From the NCBI RefSeq assembly GCF_900188315.1, contig NZ_LT897781.1, forward strand, positions 1,612,001 to 1,676,000: 64,000 nucleotides of DNA, read 5' to 3'. The translations under genes and the position numbers were made by a program. The first letter of the stretch is position 1. The number at the start of each line of letters is the position of its first letter. Shown here in pieces: positions 22,088 to 32,891 of this stretch. The stretch comes from Marinobacter sp. es.042 (GTDB lineage: Bacteria; Pseudomonadota; Gammaproteobacteria; Pseudomonadales; Oleiphilaceae). Under the pieces are notes generated by a model. That model made no database searches. It saw only the letters and a program-made list of their open reading frames with translations, and was not told the DNA's origin.

Positions 22088-23422
22088 TCAGCCAAGAAGC
22101 TTGATCATTACACCCGCAGCAACCGCAGAGCCGATAACGCCGGCCACGTTCGGACCCATGGCGTGCATCAACAGGAAGTTCTGCGGGTTGGCTTCCAGGC
22201 CCACCTTGTTGGAGACCCGCGCGGCCATCGGCACCGCAGATACACCGGCAGAACCGATCAGCGGGTTGATCTGCTCTTTGCTCAGCTTGTTCATCAGCTT
22301 CGCCATCAGAACACCCGAGGCAGTACCCACACCGAAGGCCACGATACCCAGGCCAAGGATACCCAGGGTCTGGGCGTCCAGGAACTTGTCTGCCATCAGC
22401 TTGGAACCAACGGACAGGCCAAGGAAAATGGTCACGATGTTAATCAGCGCGTTCTGGGCCGTGTCGCTCAAACGCTCTACCACGCCACATTCACGCATCA
22501 GGTTACCGAAGGTGAACATACCCAGCAGCGGCGCTGCATCCGGCAGGAACAGAACGACCGCAATCAGAACCACCAGCGGGAAAATGATCTTTTCCTGCTT
22601 GCTGACAGGACGCAGCTGCGTCATCTTGATCTTGCGCTCTTCAGCGGAGGTCAGTGCTTTCATGATCGGCGGCTGGATCATCGGCACCAGTGCCATGTAA
22701 GCGTAGGCAGAGACCGCAATAGCACCCAGCAGATGCGGGGCCAGAACACTGGAAACATAGATGGAGGTTGGTCCATCTGCACCACCAATGATACCGATAG
22801 CGGCGGCTTCCAGAATGTTGAACTCCAGAACACCGGTCCAGTCCAGCAGCGCAGCACCAATTACGGTACCGAAGATACCGAACTGGGCAGCAGCACCCAG
22901 AAGCAGAGTTTTGGGGTTAGCCAGCAACGGACCGAAATCGGTCATGGCGCCCACACCCATGAAGATCAACAGCGGACCAACCGTACTGCCAATGATCACG
23001 GAGTAGAAGTTATAGAGCATGCCATTGCCGTAACCGAAATCCTGGGCCAGGGAGTTGGCCATCGCCATTTCGGAGTAGCTGGCCTCTTTTACGGCCACCT
23101 TGAAGGCGTCTTTCAACTCTGGCGTCACCGCCTGCCCGACCTGGTAGGCCACATCCAGAGGTGCGGCCAGAGCAGCCAGAATCTGAGTTGACTCTTCCTT
23201 CAGAGCAAAATGGATGGCATTTTCCGCCGCAGTCAGGGCAAGGCCTGCCTCCGGAATATTCGCCAGGATGCCGCCGAACCCGATGGGTACCAGAAGCAAC
23301 GGCTCGAATTTCTTGTTGATCGCAAGATAGAGAAGACCGAGGCCGATGGCGATCATGATCACCTGGCCGATCTCGATGTTGAACAAGCCGCTGCCTGTCC
23401 AGAGTGTCATTAATTTTTCCAT
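22088..23422 (-). CDS. oadB: Na+-pumping oxaloacetate decarboxylase, beta subunit
   Basis: A 444-residue polytopic inner-membrane protein that couples decarboxylation of carboxybiotin to outward Na+ transport. Conserved OadB segments are visible: [57 protein letters not shown] and the C-terminal [20 protein letters not shown]. It lies 13 bases downstream of oadA. The complex recovers energy from oxaloacetate and contributes to the sodium gradient typical of marine bacteria. Confidence 0.96.
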   Translation of the reverse strand: MEKLMTLWTGSGLFNIEIGQVIMIAIGLGLLYLAINKKFEPLLLVPIGFGGILANIPEAGLALTAAENAIHFALKEESTQILAALAAPLDVAYQVGQAVTPELKDAFKVAVKEASYSEMAMANSLAQDFGYGNGMLYNFYSVIIGSTVGPLLIFMGVGAMTDFGPLLANPKTLLLGAAAQFGIFGTVIGAALLDWTGVLEFNILEAAAIGIIGGADGPTSIYVSSVLAPHLLGAIAVSAYAYMALVPMIQPPIMKALTSAEERKIKMTQLRPVSKQEKIIFPLVVLIAVVLFLPDAAPLLGMFTFGNLMRECGVVERLSDTAQNALINIVTIFLGLSVGSKLMADKFLDAQTLGILGLGIVAFGVGTASGVLMAKLMNKLSKEQINPLIGSAGVSAVPMAARVSNKVGLEANPQNFLLMHAMGPNVAGVIGSAVAAGVMIKLLG

Positions 23423-23435
23423 GGAATGCTGGCCC

Positions 23436-25223
23436 TTATGCGATTGTCAGCATTTCGTCATCAGGGGAGACGGCATCACCGACCTTGATGAAGACTTCGC
23501 CGATTGTGCCGGCTTTTGGCGCGCGAACCTCGGTTTCCATTTTCATGGCCTCGAGGATAATCATCACATCGCCCTCTTCCACGGTGTCACCCGGAGAAAC
23601 CAGAACCTTGAAGATGTTGCCGCCCAGCGGTGCAACCACAGGCTCGCCTTCACCCGCTGCGGGTGCCGGAGCCGAGGAAGCAGCCGGTGCGGAAGCAGCA
23701 CCGCCCTCGCCCTGGATCTGGCTGATCTCGCCACCTTCGGAAACGGCAACCACAAACTTCTTGCCATTCACTTCAACGGTGTAGGTCTCAGGGCCTTCAG
23801 ACTTCGCGGCCGGAGCAGCGCTTTCAGCAGTCGGAACCGGCTCGAACGCATCCGGATTCTCACGGTTTTCCAGGAACTTCAGGCCGATCTGCGGGAACAG
23901 CGCGTAGGTGAGAACGTCATCTTCAACGTTGTCAGCCAGCTTGATGCCCTTCTCGTCGGCCAGCTTCTTGAGTTCGTCAGTCAGCTTGTCCATTTCCGGT
24001 TCAAGCAGATCCGCCGGACGACAGGTCACAGGCTCTTTGCCATCCAGAACACGCTCCTGCAGTTCCTTGTTCATCGGCGCCGGTGCAGCACCGTACTCGC
24101 CTTTCAGAATCGCAGAGGTTTCTTTGGAGATAGACTTGTAGCGCTCGCCGGTCAGAACGTTCAGTACCGCCTGGGTACCGACGATCTGGGAAGTCGGGGT
24201 TACCAGCGGGATGAAGCCCAGGTCTTCGCGAACCTTGGGAATCTCGTCCAGAACCTGGTCGAACTTGTCGCTGGCGTTCTGCTCACGCAGCTGGTTTTCC
24301 ATGTTGGTGAGCATGCCACCCGGTACCTGGGCGATCAGGATGCGGGAATCGGTGCCACGCAGGCTGCCTTCGAATTTCGCGTACTTCTTGCGCACCTGGC
24401 GGAAGTAGCTGGCGATTTCTTCCAGCAGGTTGAGGTCCAGGCCGGTGTCACGGTCAGTGCCCTCCAGGATCGCAACCACGGCCTCTGTGGGCGAGTGACC
24501 GTAGGTCATGCTCATGGAGGAGATGGCCGTATCCACGTTATCGATACCGGCTTCCGCAGCCTTGATGGCGGTAGCGGTCGACATGCCAGTGGTGGCGTGA
24601 CACTGCATGTGGATCGGAATATCCAGTTCTTTCTTCAGACGGCTGACCAGATCATAGGCCACGTACGGCTTGAGGATACCGGCCATGTCCTTGATCGCAA
24701 TGGAGTCCGCACCCATATCGGCAACTTCTTTCGCAAGCTCTACCCACATCTCGATGGTGTGCACCGGGCTGGTGGTGTAGGCAATGGTGCCCTGGGCATG
24801 CTTGCCGGTCTTGCGAACGGCCTTAATGGCACGATCCAGGTTACGGGGATCGTTCATCGCATCGAAAATACGGAATACGTCAACGCCATTTTCAGCGGCA
24901 CGTTCACAGAAACGGTCCACCACATCATCCGCATAATGACGATAGCCCAGCAGGTTCTGACCGCGTAGCAGCATCTGCTGCTGGGTGTTGGGCATGGCTT
25001 TTTTCAGCTCGCGGATGCGCTCCCAGGGATCTTCGCCCAGGTAGCGAATGCAGGAATCAAAGGTAGCGCCGCCCCAGGATTCCAGGGACCAGAAACCGAC
25101 CTTGTCGAGTTTCTCGGCAATTGGCAGCATGTCATCCAGCCGCATACGGGTGGCAAGCAGGGACTGGTGGGCGTCACGCAGGATAACGTCCGTAATCCCC
25201 AGCGGTTTCTTTGTGTCAGTCAT
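23436..25223 (-). CDS. oadA: Oxaloacetate decarboxylase, alpha subunit (biotin protein)
   Basis: A 595-residue cytosolic carboxyltransferase. The N-terminal HMGL-like barrel begins [20 protein letters not shown] and contains the metal-ligand region [14 protein letters not shown] conserved middle domain follows, then an Ala/Pro-rich linker ([16 protein letters not shown]), and a biotinyl domain with the biotin lysine in [11 protein letters not shown] (K561). It transfers CO2 from oxaloacetate to biotin. It lies between oadG (41 bases upstream) and oadB in one operon. Confidence 0.96.
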   Translation of the reverse strand: MTDTKKPLGITDVILRDAHQSLLATRMRLDDMLPIAEKLDKVGFWSLESWGGATFDSCIRYLGEDPWERIRELKKAMPNTQQQMLLRGQNLLGYRHYADDVVDRFCERAAENGVDVFRIFDAMNDPRNLDRAIKAVRKTGKHAQGTIAYTTSPVHTIEMWVELAKEVADMGADSIAIKDMAGILKPYVAYDLVSRLKKELDIPIHMQCHATTGMSTATAIKAAEAGIDNVDTAISSMSMTYGHSPTEAVVAILEGTDRDTGLDLNLLEEIASYFRQVRKKYAKFEGSLRGTDSRILIAQVPGGMLTNMENQLREQNASDKFDQVLDEIPKVREDLGFIPLVTPTSQIVGTQAVLNVLTGERYKSISKETSAILKGEYGAAPAPMNKELQERVLDGKEPVTCRPADLLEPEMDKLTDELKKLADEKGIKLADNVEDDVLTYALFPQIGLKFLENRENPDAFEPVPTAESAAPAAKSEGPETYTVEVNGKKFVVAVSEGGEISQIQGEGGAASAPAASSAPAPAAGEGEPVVAPLGGNIFKVLVSPGDTVEEGDVMIILEAMKMETEVRAPKAGTIGEVFIKVGDAVSPDDEMLTIA

Positions 25224-25264
25224 CGTGTCAGCCTTCTGTTTAAAGGTTCTAGTCTTTTACCGGT

Positions 25265-25516
25265 TCACTTCTTGTGGCGGGACCGGAATTGTGCAATCGC
25301 CTTCTTGATGGCCTCGGCGGTGTCAGGGTCAACCGACGCGGGCGCCTTCGGCTTGGCACGTGGCGTTTTGGCCGGGGTTGCCGGCTCTGGCGGCGCAAAC
25401 CGTCCTATGAGCTTGGACATGAGGAGTGTCGCGAACACCAGAATAATGAGGAACACGAATACAAACCCCATTCCGGCAATCATCAGATCGACGGCTTGTG
25501 ACATCAGGTCATTCAT
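25265..25516 (-). CDS. oadG: Oxaloacetate decarboxylase, gamma subunit
   Basis: An 83-residue small membrane subunit with one helix at residues 11-35 (LMIAGMGFVFVFLIILVFAT), then a Pro/Ala/Lys-rich cytoplasmic tail (PEPATPAKTPRAKPKAPASV) and a basic end (IAQFRSRHKK). OadG anchors OadA to OadB. It is first in the oadGAB operon; the promoter must lie in 25517-25739, where I see no gene. Confidence 0.9.
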   Translation of the reverse strand: MNDLMSQAVDLMIAGMGFVFVFLIILVFATLLMSKLIGRFAPPEPATPAKTPRAKPKAPASVDPDTAEAIKKAIAQFRSRHKK

Positions 25517-25739
25517 ATCGAACAGCTACCTGTATTGATTTATATTTCTCCCGATCTGTGTCCGGACTGACCAGTTAGACTAAGGTCTAACATGCTTCCG
25601 CGACAATTCGGGGGGCAAAATCCTGCGTAATTTACCGTTTTCAAGGTGCTTGGGCAACCTGAATGCAAAAATCTATACGGGGTTTCCGAGCGTCGCGGCT
25701 CGAAAAGACACGCATTTATACAAACGAAGCAATTCTCAT

Positions 25740-27113
25740 TCAGGCATATCGAACGCGTATTTTCCGACCCTTGACCTTGCCACTTTCGAGCCTGGCCAAT
25801 GCCTTAGCTGCAAGCGACTTCTCTACCGCGACAAAACACTGATGATCAAACAGATCAATCTTACCGACAGCCTTGCCAGGCAGGCCTGCTTCGCCCGTCA
25901 GGGCACCCAGGACATCGCCAGGACGAACCTTGTCTTTGCGACCACCGGCAATGCACAGGGTCTTCATGGCGGGCACGACCGGTTTCAGCGGCGTCGCCAG
26001 GAGTTTCTCTGTGTCTCCCCATGTCACGCTGCGGCCTCTTTCGGACTCAATGCGGGTAATCTTGTGCCCCTGGGCTGGCGTGCAAAAGGTAACGGCATGC
26101 CCCTGCTCCCCTGCCCGGCCGGTGCGCCCGATCCGATGGGTATGAACTTCGGGATCCCGCGCGGGCTCAGCATTGATGACCAAAGGTAGGGACTTGATAT
26201 CAAGGCCACGGGCAGCCACGTCGGTGGCAACCAGGATGGAGCAGCTCTGATTGCCAAAGCGCACGAGCACGCTGTCTCGATCCCGTTGCTCCAGATCGCC
26301 ATGCAAAGGCAGCGCAGAGAAACCCCGCTCACCGAGTTCCGCCGCCATGTCGTCACACTGCTGCTTGGTGGTACAGAAAACGATACAGGACTCGGGCTGT
26401 CGCTGGGAAAGCAGCGCCACGATGGCATCCGATTTGGACTGTGGCGACACTTCGTAGAACAGCTCTTCAATGTCCGGGTTGTCACCGGTGTCCTCGGCCC
26501 GAACGTCTACCGGGCTTTTCTGGTACTGCTTGCTCAATTCACGGATGGGCGCCGGCCAGGTCGCCGAAAACATCATGGTCTGGCGTGATGGCGGAGTCTG
26601 GGACAGGATGTCTTCCATCGCTTCCTGAAAGCCCATATCCAGCATTCGGTCCGCCTCATCAAGCACCACGGTTTTAAGCCGCGCCAGCGAGAGGGTCTGC
26701 TTGCGCAGGTGGTCCTGAATCCTGCCCGGGGTACCCACAACAATATGGGCGCCATGGCTCAGGGACCCGATCTGGGGACCGATGGCAACACCCCCACACA
26801 GAGTCAGCACCTTGATATTGTCCCGGGCCCGCGCCAGCTCACGGATAGCTTTAGCGACCTGGTCTGCCAGCTCACGGGTCGGGCACAGCACGAGCGCCTG
26901 AACCGCAAACAGTCGGGGATTGAGCCGCTCAACCAGGCTGATGCCGAACGCCGCCGTTTTTCCGCTACCGGTTTTGGCCATGGCAATGATGTCTTTTCCC
27001 GCAAGCCCCGGGGCAATGGCCTTCGCCTGAATCTCTGTGGGTTGGGCAAACCCGAGCTGGTCGAGGTTCGAGCACATGGCGGTAGACAGGCCAAAGTCGT
27101 TAAAAGAAGACAT
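25740..27113 (-). CDS. dbpA: ATP-dependent RNA helicase DbpA
   Basis: A 457-residue DEAD-box helicase for 50S ribosome assembly. The Q motif (FAQPTEIQAKAIAPGLAGKD), Walker A (AKTGSGKT), PTRELA, VVGTPGR, DEAD, SAT and HRIGRTGR are all present. The last about 75 residues form the DbpA-type RNA-binding domain (DVLGALTGEAGLPGKAVGKI) that recognises 23S rRNA hairpin 92. I start at MSSFNDFG (27113); the frame extends 29 codons further but without family similarity. Confidence 0.93.
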   Translation of the reverse strand: MSSFNDFGLSTAMCSNLDQLGFAQPTEIQAKAIAPGLAGKDIIAMAKTGSGKTAAFGISLVERLNPRLFAVQALVLCPTRELADQVAKAIRELARARDNIKVLTLCGGVAIGPQIGSLSHGAHIVVGTPGRIQDHLRKQTLSLARLKTVVLDEADRMLDMGFQEAMEDILSQTPPSRQTMMFSATWPAPIRELSKQYQKSPVDVRAEDTGDNPDIEELFYEVSPQSKSDAIVALLSQRQPESCIVFCTTKQQCDDMAAELGERGFSALPLHGDLEQRDRDSVLVRFGNQSCSILVATDVAARGLDIKSLPLVINAEPARDPEVHTHRIGRTGRAGEQGHAVTFCTPAQGHKITRIESERGRSVTWGDTEKLLATPLKPVVPAMKTLCIAGGRKDKVRPGDVLGALTGEAGLPGKAVGKIDLFDHQCFVAVEKSLAAKALARLESGKVKGRKIRVRYA

Positions 27114-27219
27114 AGAAGAAAATCCCGGATTCAGCGGAAGCTGGTTATGAAGGCAATAATGAGGGCGTATACTAGGCCGGAATGATACCAGAATCTGCAA
27201 CGAAAGAACGGAGTTACTG

Positions 27220-27756
27220 ATGGCATCCCTGCAGGATCAATTGCTGAAGGCCGGCCTTGCCGACGAGAAAAAAGCCAAGGCCATTCGCAGCGAAAAACGG
27301 AAGAAAAGAAAGCAGCAACCCAAGGGTGCTGTGGAAGTTAACGAGGCCGAGATCCGTGCACGCGAGGCCCGTGAGGAAAAAGCAGAGCGGGATCGCCAAC
27401 TCAACCTGGAGCGCCAGCGCGCTGCCGAAAAGAAATCCATCCAAGCCCAGATCCGGCAACTGGTAGAAACCAACCGACTGGACCGGAGCCGCGGCGAAAC
27501 CTCCTATCAGTTTGTTCATGACAAGAAGATCAAGAAGCTCTTCGTGGACGACACTATGGTCGATCAGCTATCCCGAGGCCGCCTGGCAATTGTTTTCGTG
27601 AACGATAACTACGAGATTGTGGCGGAAGGTGTTGCCCGAAAAATCATGGAGCGGGATGAGAACGCTGTGGTGGTGCTGCATGACCGCAAGCAAGATGACA
27701 TAGGAGAGGATGATCCTTACGCAGGCTACGAAATCCCTGATGATCTGATGTGGTGA
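27220..27756 (+). CDS. DUF2058 protein (YaiL-like)
   Basis: A 178-residue highly charged cytosolic protein. Residues 1-85 are Lys/Arg/Glu-rich with coiled-coil character (SLQDQLLKAGLADEKKAKAI, AREAREEKAERDRQLNLERQ). The C-terminal part (YQFVHDKKIKKLFVDDTMVD, GRLAIVFVNDNYEIVAEGV) is the conserved DUF2058 core. Its E. coli relative YaiL is described as nucleoprotein- or polynucleotide-associated; the biochemical role is unknown. It is divergent from dbpA, sharing the 27114-27219 interval. Confidence 0.88.
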   Translation: MASLQDQLLKAGLADEKKAKAIRSEKRKKRKQQPKGAVEVNEAEIRAREAREEKAERDRQLNLERQRAAEKKSIQAQIRQLVETNRLDRSRGETSYQFVHDKKIKKLFVDDTMVDQLSRGRLAIVFVNDNYEIVAEGVARKIMERDENAVVVLHDRKQDDIGEDDPYAGYEIPDDLMW

Positions 27757-27892
27757 ACCATCGTTCGCCCAAGAGTCACCTCCTTTAAGAGCGACCTGGT
27801 GCTCGGAGAAAAGATACGTACTTCTCATAACCCCAAAGTTCCTCACTTGGCCTATACTTTAGTTATATCCATAGAACGAAAGGGGATTAATT

Positions 27893-28321
27893 ATGAGACT
27901 GAAAAATTCATTGAGCTTGATTGCTGGTGCCACGTTGCTGGTGTCTTTGGCCAGTATGCCGGTTGCCGCCCAGTCAGACGATCAGGTTTTCGGACGGGAA
28001 CTGATGACCCAGCAAGAGCTGCAGCAGCACCGGGAAACCATGGGCAACCTGAATACCGACTCCGAGCGGGCGCAATATCGCCAGCTGCACCATGAGCGGA
28101 TGATGGAACGAGCCAGAGAGCGTGGCGTGGAACTCAGGAACGGCATGGGACAGGGTTCCGGGCAAGGAATGGGCAAAGGCCAGGGCATGGGTCAGAAAAA
28201 CGGCCAAGGCATGGGCATGCAGAATGGCCAAGGGATGGGCCAGAAAAATGGACAGGGCGCCGGAGGTGGCGGTAACGGCAAGAATCAGCAGTATAAGATG
28301 AAAGGCTCGAACAGCCAGTAG
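27893..28321 (+). CDS. Exported Gly/Gln/Met-rich low-complexity protein
   Basis: A 142-residue protein with a signal peptide (residues 1-26, ending SMPVAAQ). A charged helical region follows (QELQQHRETMGNLNTDSERA, RQLHHERMMERARERGVELR), then a tail of repeats such as GQGMGKGQGMGQKNGQG from residue 83 on. Similar periplasmic His/Met/Gln-rich proteins sometimes bind metals, but nothing here proves it. It is monocistronic, ending at a strong terminator. Confidence 0.75.
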   Translation: MRLKNSLSLIAGATLLVSLASMPVAAQSDDQVFGRELMTQQELQQHRETMGNLNTDSERAQYRQLHHERMMERARERGVELRNGMGQGSGQGMGKGQGMGQKNGQGMGMQNGQGMGQKNGQGAGGGGNGKNQQYKMKGSNSQ

Positions 28322-28347
28322 TCGGAAGTTTCTGTTCCGGACCACAT

Positions 28348-28379
28348 AAAAACGGGGCTGATTTTCAGCCCCGTTTTTT
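28348..28379. terminator. Intrinsic terminator
   Basis: AAAACGGGGCTGA and TCAGCCCCGTTTTTT form a 13-bp stem with a short loop and a T run, after the Gly-rich gene; the A run serves the opposite strand too. Confidence 0.93.
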
Positions 28380-28405
28380 ATTTGCGCCTTTTACCAACAG
28401 GCTAT

Positions 28406-30148
28406 TCAGGGATTGCTTAGACGCTTACGCATCCACAAGCCGCCCAACGCCATCAGAACCAGGCCTGGCAGAACTGGATCGAACGGAGCACCCGGCTTGC
28501 CTGCTGTACAACCAAAGATGGTACCGCCGCCACTACTGGGAGCTACAGTAGGCTCCTCCGGTTCGGGTTCAACCGGAGTATCCGGAATCATCGGCTCATC
28601 AACTGCACCATTCAGACCAGAAACCCTGAACGTGAAGCTACAAGTGGTACTCACACCATCACCAGTACAGGTTGGCCAATTGGCAGCCGCGCCCACCGAA
28701 ATCGTGGGGTTGATATTGACGTTAGCAAGATCTTCAATCGGACCTTGAACGTAACCGGCAACGCGTTCATATGCAGCTTCATCAGCGAGAATCGTTGCGT
28801 TTACAGTTTCAAGGGTTTCGAATGAGCCGTCCGCCAACTCATACAACCCATCCTCACCCTCATCAGACCTCCATGTGGCATAGAGGGAATCGTCTGAAGT
28901 ATTGAGGACTTTCGGAGGGTTATTAGCCCATTCGGCGAAGGCATCAACGGTTACCGCCTCGCCATCGATCAGAACCTTGAACGTGCCGTCATACAGGTCA
29001 TCCGCAGCCCTCTCCACAAGCGAGAGCGCATCATCAACAGTTCCTGCTGCATCACCCTCGCCCAGGGTTTCCACGATCGGCAGAACATCACTCACATCAA
29101 TTACAGTCGGATTTCCTCCTTCATTGAGCACCGTAGCAAAAGGCACAACGTTTGGATCGTAATCCTGAGCGTTGATGTCGATCTCGGGGGTGGCAGGATC
29201 ACCATCAAGATCTCGGCTTTCTACCACTACGTTTTCGAAAACCTTCTCATATGTCTGCCAGTTCGGCGCGTCCACCGTACCAGCATTCCAAGCCAGGAGA
29301 ATCGAATCATTAGCCGGGTTGCCGTCATCATCAATAAACCAGCCGTTGGGCGTTTCGCTCAACGTCCGCCAATCATCAAACAAAGAACTGTACTGCGTGG
29401 CAATGGTGCCATTGGTTTCGAGCACATCCCCATCATCAGCCGTAGCAAGCGACTCAATAAATGGGGCAACCTCGGTGCTGAAGAAAGGTAATCCCTCAAC
29501 TTTACTACCACCGAAAAGGCCGCCGGGGTATTTACCAACCGGCCCGATGCTAAGCTTGTCATTACCATCGAAACCAAAGCCCAGCCCATCACCAACAGAT
29601 GACCGCATAAACTCGCTTCCAACCCCAAAACCGAGCTCGAAACGAATCGCATTCAAATCACCGCCAACTGAATTGGAGGCGTCGGTGAGATTGGAAAACT
29701 TGCCAATCACACGATAGAGACTTATCGAATCATCGGCTGACACATCGACAACGATGTCGATGGGACCATTGGTTTCGGTTGTTTTCAGCTTGAAACGCTT
29801 TCCGGAATCAGGCGGAGCTGTACAGTTGTCGCCGGGGTCACGATCCGGCTGGGCCATCAGGCACCCTGCAAAATCGTATATTTCCTGAGCGGTGAACGGC
29901 TCGTTATAGACCTTGATCCCCAACCCTACATTGCCAAAATCGTTAACCGGATCAAGCCACCCAAAGCTGGCAGTTCCCTCTGTATCGGTATACACCAGGG
30001 TTTTTCCTTCAACCGGTGGAACCGCAAGGTTCTCTTCGTTCACTCCGTCCATCGTTGCCGCAACAGCCACATACGGCAGGCCAATCATGGAACAAAGCAC
30101 AGCGCTGGCGAGTCGATTTCTCGCAAAATATCTTTTTGTAATTGTCAT
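28406..30148 (-). CDS. Large exported protein with Gly/Cys C-terminal sorting-type tail (choice-of-anchor F-like)
   Basis: A 580-residue exported acidic protein. Signal peptide residues 1-30 end in YVAVAA. The body is rich in Asp, Asn and Gly and beta-strand-like, with calcium-binding-like stretches (DDDGNPANDS, DLDGDPATPEIDINAQ). The C-terminus has a Pro/Glu linker (EPEPEEP), GGGTIFGCTAGKPGAPFDPV, a hydrophobic helix (LPGLVLMALGGLWM) and basic RKR. That architecture resembles JDVT- or GlyGly-CTERM sorting signals, so it is probably surface-anchored. The family name is by resemblance; the function is unknown. Confidence 0.72.
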   Translation of the reverse strand: MTITKRYFARNRLASAVLCSMIGLPYVAVAATMDGVNEENLAVPPVEGKTLVYTDTEGTASFGWLDPVNDFGNVGLGIKVYNEPFTAQEIYDFAGCLMAQPDRDPGDNCTAPPDSGKRFKLKTTETNGPIDIVVDVSADDSISLYRVIGKFSNLTDASNSVGGDLNAIRFELGFGVGSEFMRSSVGDGLGFGFDGNDKLSIGPVGKYPGGLFGGSKVEGLPFFSTEVAPFIESLATADDGDVLETNGTIATQYSSLFDDWRTLSETPNGWFIDDDGNPANDSILLAWNAGTVDAPNWQTYEKVFENVVVESRDLDGDPATPEIDINAQDYDPNVVPFATVLNEGGNPTVIDVSDVLPIVETLGEGDAAGTVDDALSLVERAADDLYDGTFKVLIDGEAVTVDAFAEWANNPPKVLNTSDDSLYATWRSDEGEDGLYELADGSFETLETVNATILADEAAYERVAGYVQGPIEDLANVNINPTISVGAAANWPTCTGDGVSTTCSFTFRVSGLNGAVDEPMIPDTPVEPEPEEPTVAPSSGGGTIFGCTAGKPGAPFDPVLPGLVLMALGGLWMRKRLSNP

Positions 30149-30773
30149 AACCTTTCCCTTTGCTTATCTCAGAGAGTCCAGAACCAAAGCTGTTTTGGTT
30201 TACTGCTCACTTACAAGACTAAATCACGAATAACGATAAGCAAATTTCTTTTGGGTCTATATGGCAAGGCAATCTAGAATGAAACATTCTAAATGCTTTT
30301 ACTTGGTGCACAGACCCTGAAATCGCAATAAGTCAGCTCTCAGCTCACAAAACCAACATCCATTAGAGTTATCTCAAGAACTCAGCCAGTTAAGACAAAA
30401 TCAATTACCAGAGTTCTTTCTATTTCTGCCAATCCTTGTGCACACCCCTCAATTCACGGGTGCGACGTTTTGTCACAGCTTTTGAACCGACCACAGTTAA
30501 AACCCCTTCAAACACGATTCATCTTTCGGCACCCGTTGACTCGCTACTTAATGATTTTATTTTTCAGCGAAAAGCTGAATTTCCGAATCAAATCCGCCCC
30601 CTCCAGAAACTAACTGTTACGGTATGCCTCTGGATTATTGCGAGAAAAACGGCGTTAATAGCTGCAAATAAAAGATTTGAAATCGCCTGGGTGTATCAAT
30701 TGCATTTCCTGCCCTGCGAAGAAAGTGAGGCGAAACCATTCTTTGATACAGCCCTCAAGAAACAAGGACAACC
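30149..30773. other. Intergenic region, no convincing gene
   Basis: 625 bases between the divergent surface-protein and chemoreceptor genes. It must contain their promoters. A small hairpin, AACCAAAGCTGTTTTGGTT, lies near 30182-30200. A plus-strand frame at 30436-30777 has no ribosome-binding site, family likeness or codon bias that I can recognise. I see no tRNA or recognisable riboswitch. Confidence 0.6.
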
Positions 30774-32630
30774 ATGACACTGTCGAGCTTCTTCACCAAC
30801 ATGACCATCCGGACCAGATTAGCTGGAGGTTTTTCGGTTCTGCTATTGCTGACCATTGTGGTGGGACTGGTGGGCGATCGGGCCCTTGAGAGCTATGGCC
30901 AGCGCTCAAATATCGTCGCCATGCTCGGGCAAGTGAACACCAACCTGACCGAAGCCCGGGTTGAAGAAAAGAACTTCCTTCTGACCGGTGAAACTGAGGC
31001 TGTCTCCCGGACACAGGCCCAGGGCGACCGGGTTCTGGAGTTGATCAGTAACATCAAACCATTGCTTCACGTTCCTGAAGATATCGACACACTCGGCGGA
31101 ATTCAGGCGGATGTAAAAGACTACCAGCAGCTGATGGGTGATGTTGAGGCAAACATTAGTGGACGGGAAGAAGCGCTCGAACGGCTTGAGACCAGTGCAC
31201 GCATCTTCGGCTCATCCCTCAAGGCCCACAGCTCCCTTTTCTTTGCCTCGGCCATATTCGAGGATATGCGTCGCTCTGAGCGCAAGTTCCTTATTGAGAA
31301 GGACGAGGCCAGTGTTAAGGCATATCTCGAAGATGCGCAAAGGGTCCAGGGTCCAATCAAATCGGGTGCGATCACCGCAGAAGAAAAAGAACAGATCAAT
31401 GCGGCGCTCGAAACCTATGTCAGCGAATTTCGAACAGTCGTTGATCTGACCAACGCAGGAGAGCAGCTGTCGAATGACATGGTCAACACCGCAAGGAGTG
31501 CCATCGAATCGGCAAACAGCCTCCGGACACATCAGGCCGAGAAGATGGAAGCTGACAGCCGGCAGGCATCCTGGCTGATTTTCACTGCCACCGTTATCGC
31601 TTTGTTACTCGGCATTCTGATGGCTTTTCTGATTACTCGCGCGATTGTTTCCCCGGTCAATCAGGCGGTAAATATTGCCTCCGAAGTTGCCTCTGGCAAT
31701 CTGACAGTGGACATCAAGGCCAGTGGCACCAACGAAATTGGTCGACTGATGGCCGCCCTGGCGACAATGGTAACCAGTCTCAGGGAATTGGTCAGAAGCA
31801 TTGAATCAGGCGCCTCCAACATCGCCGCCTCTGCTGAGGAACTTTCAACCGTTACCAGCCAGACCAGCGATGGCATCAGTCGTCAGAAGCAGGAAACCGA
31901 TCAGGTTGCCACGGCCATGAACGAAATGACCGCAACCGTTGGCGAAATCGCCCGCAGCGCCGAACAGGCCTTTTCGGTGGCCACCAATGCGGCCAGCCAG
32001 GCAAGCGACGGTGAGCGGGAAGTCCGCGCGACCGTGGATCAGGTCAACAACCTGGCGCGAGAAGTCAGCCAGAGCATGGAAACCATCCAGGGGCTCCAGA
32101 AAGAGACGGCCAACATCGGCACCGTTCTGGATGTCATCAAATCCGTCGCCGAGCAGACCAACCTGCTGGCGCTGAATGCCGCGATCGAGGCAGCCCGGGC
32201 TGGCGAGCAGGGTCGCGGCTTTGCCGTGGTGGCCGACGAGGTGCGCTCGCTCGCACAGCGGACACAATCATCGGCCCGGGAAATCGAGACTCTGGTAACG
32301 TCACTTCAGAACAGCGCCGGTGACTCGGTGTCCGCCATGGAGTCCAGCACCAGCATGGCCTCGAACACCCTTAAACGTGCGACGGCAACCGGAACGACCA
32401 TTGAGCGCATTGCCCGTGCTGTAGAGGAGATCAAACAGTACAACAGTCAGATTGCTACGGCATCCGAGCAACAAACATCCGTGGCTGAGGAAATCAATCA
32501 GAACATCACCAGCATTCGGGATGTTACCGATCAGTCCGCCGCTTCATCGAACCAGACCGCCAGCTCCAGTAGCGAGCTGGCCAGGCTTGGGAGCGATTTG
32601 CAGAATCTGGTCGCGCGGTTCCGTTTGTAA
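30774..32630 (+). CDS. Methyl-accepting chemotaxis protein
   Basis: A 618-residue chemoreceptor. TM1 is about residues 17-37 ([20 protein letters not shown]) and TM2 about 263-287 ([20 protein letters not shown]). Between them is a 225-residue helical periplasmic sensor of helical-bundle type. A HAMP domain follows ([20 protein letters not shown]), then the signalling hairpin with the conserved tip [20 protein letters not shown]. No CheR/CheB pentapeptide is visible at the C-terminus. The ligand is unknown. It stands alone and ends at a strong terminator. Confidence 0.95.
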   Translation: MTLSSFFTNMTIRTRLAGGFSVLLLLTIVVGLVGDRALESYGQRSNIVAMLGQVNTNLTEARVEEKNFLLTGETEAVSRTQAQGDRVLELISNIKPLLHVPEDIDTLGGIQADVKDYQQLMGDVEANISGREEALERLETSARIFGSSLKAHSSLFFASAIFEDMRRSERKFLIEKDEASVKAYLEDAQRVQGPIKSGAITAEEKEQINAALETYVSEFRTVVDLTNAGEQLSNDMVNTARSAIESANSLRTHQAEKMEADSRQASWLIFTATVIALLLGILMAFLITRAIVSPVNQAVNIASEVASGNLTVDIKASGTNEIGRLMAALATMVTSLRELVRSIESGASNIAASAEELSTVTSQTSDGISRQKQETDQVATAMNEMTATVGEIARSAEQAFSVATNAASQASDGEREVRATVDQVNNLAREVSQSMETIQGLQKETANIGTVLDVIKSVAEQTNLLALNAAIEAARAGEQGRGFAVVADEVRSLAQRTQSSAREIETLVTSLQNSAGDSVSAMESSTSMASNTLKRATATGTTIERIARAVEEIKQYNSQIATASEQQTSVAEEINQNITSIRDVTDQSAASSNQTASSSSELARLGSDLQNLVARFRL

Positions 32631-32643
32631 GTTCTTGTTAACG

Positions 32644-32685
32644 AAAAAGGGGCGGGCAACCCTTCCTGGTTGCCCGCCCCTTTTT
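32644..32685. terminator. Bidirectional intrinsic terminator
   Basis: An 18-bp perfect stem (AAAAAGGGGCGGGCAACC and its complement) with a 6-base loop, flanked by A and T runs. It serves the chemoreceptor gene and the convergent small gene. Confidence 0.95.
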
Positions 32686-32699
32686 CGGATCCGCTCGCG

Positions 32700-32891
32700 T
32701 CAGTGGAGCTGGTGCCGCTCAAATATCTCCAGAATTTCCCTTTCACTTTCTGCAGGCACGCTCACCTTGACCACCTTGGCCTCCTCGTCAATGAAGATGT
32801 TGTCTCGAGGAATGCCCGTTGCAATCAGGTCGTCCCAGGTATTCTTGGCCTGGTCGTGATCTTTGTATCTACCATTGAGTGTCTTGTTCAT
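32700..32891 (-). CDS. Small protein, possible stress-protein-like domain
   Basis: A 63-residue soluble protein (MNKTLNGRYKDHDQAKNTWD...). The pattern of a short strand, a helix with alternating charge, a GIPRDNI turn and a second strand resembles the DUF1269/GsiB-17M type ferredoxin-like domains of stress proteins. The family is not certain. A very good ribosome-binding site (AGGAGG) seven bases before the ATG shows it is real and well translated. Confidence 0.75.
   Translation of the reverse strand: MNKTLNGRYKDHDQAKNTWDDLIATGIPRDNIFIDEEAKVVKVSVPAESEREILEIFERHQLH

Noticed and set aside
30436..30777. 113-codon frame upstream of the chemoreceptor
   Set aside because: No ribosome-binding site, no family features, and composition like intergenic DNA.
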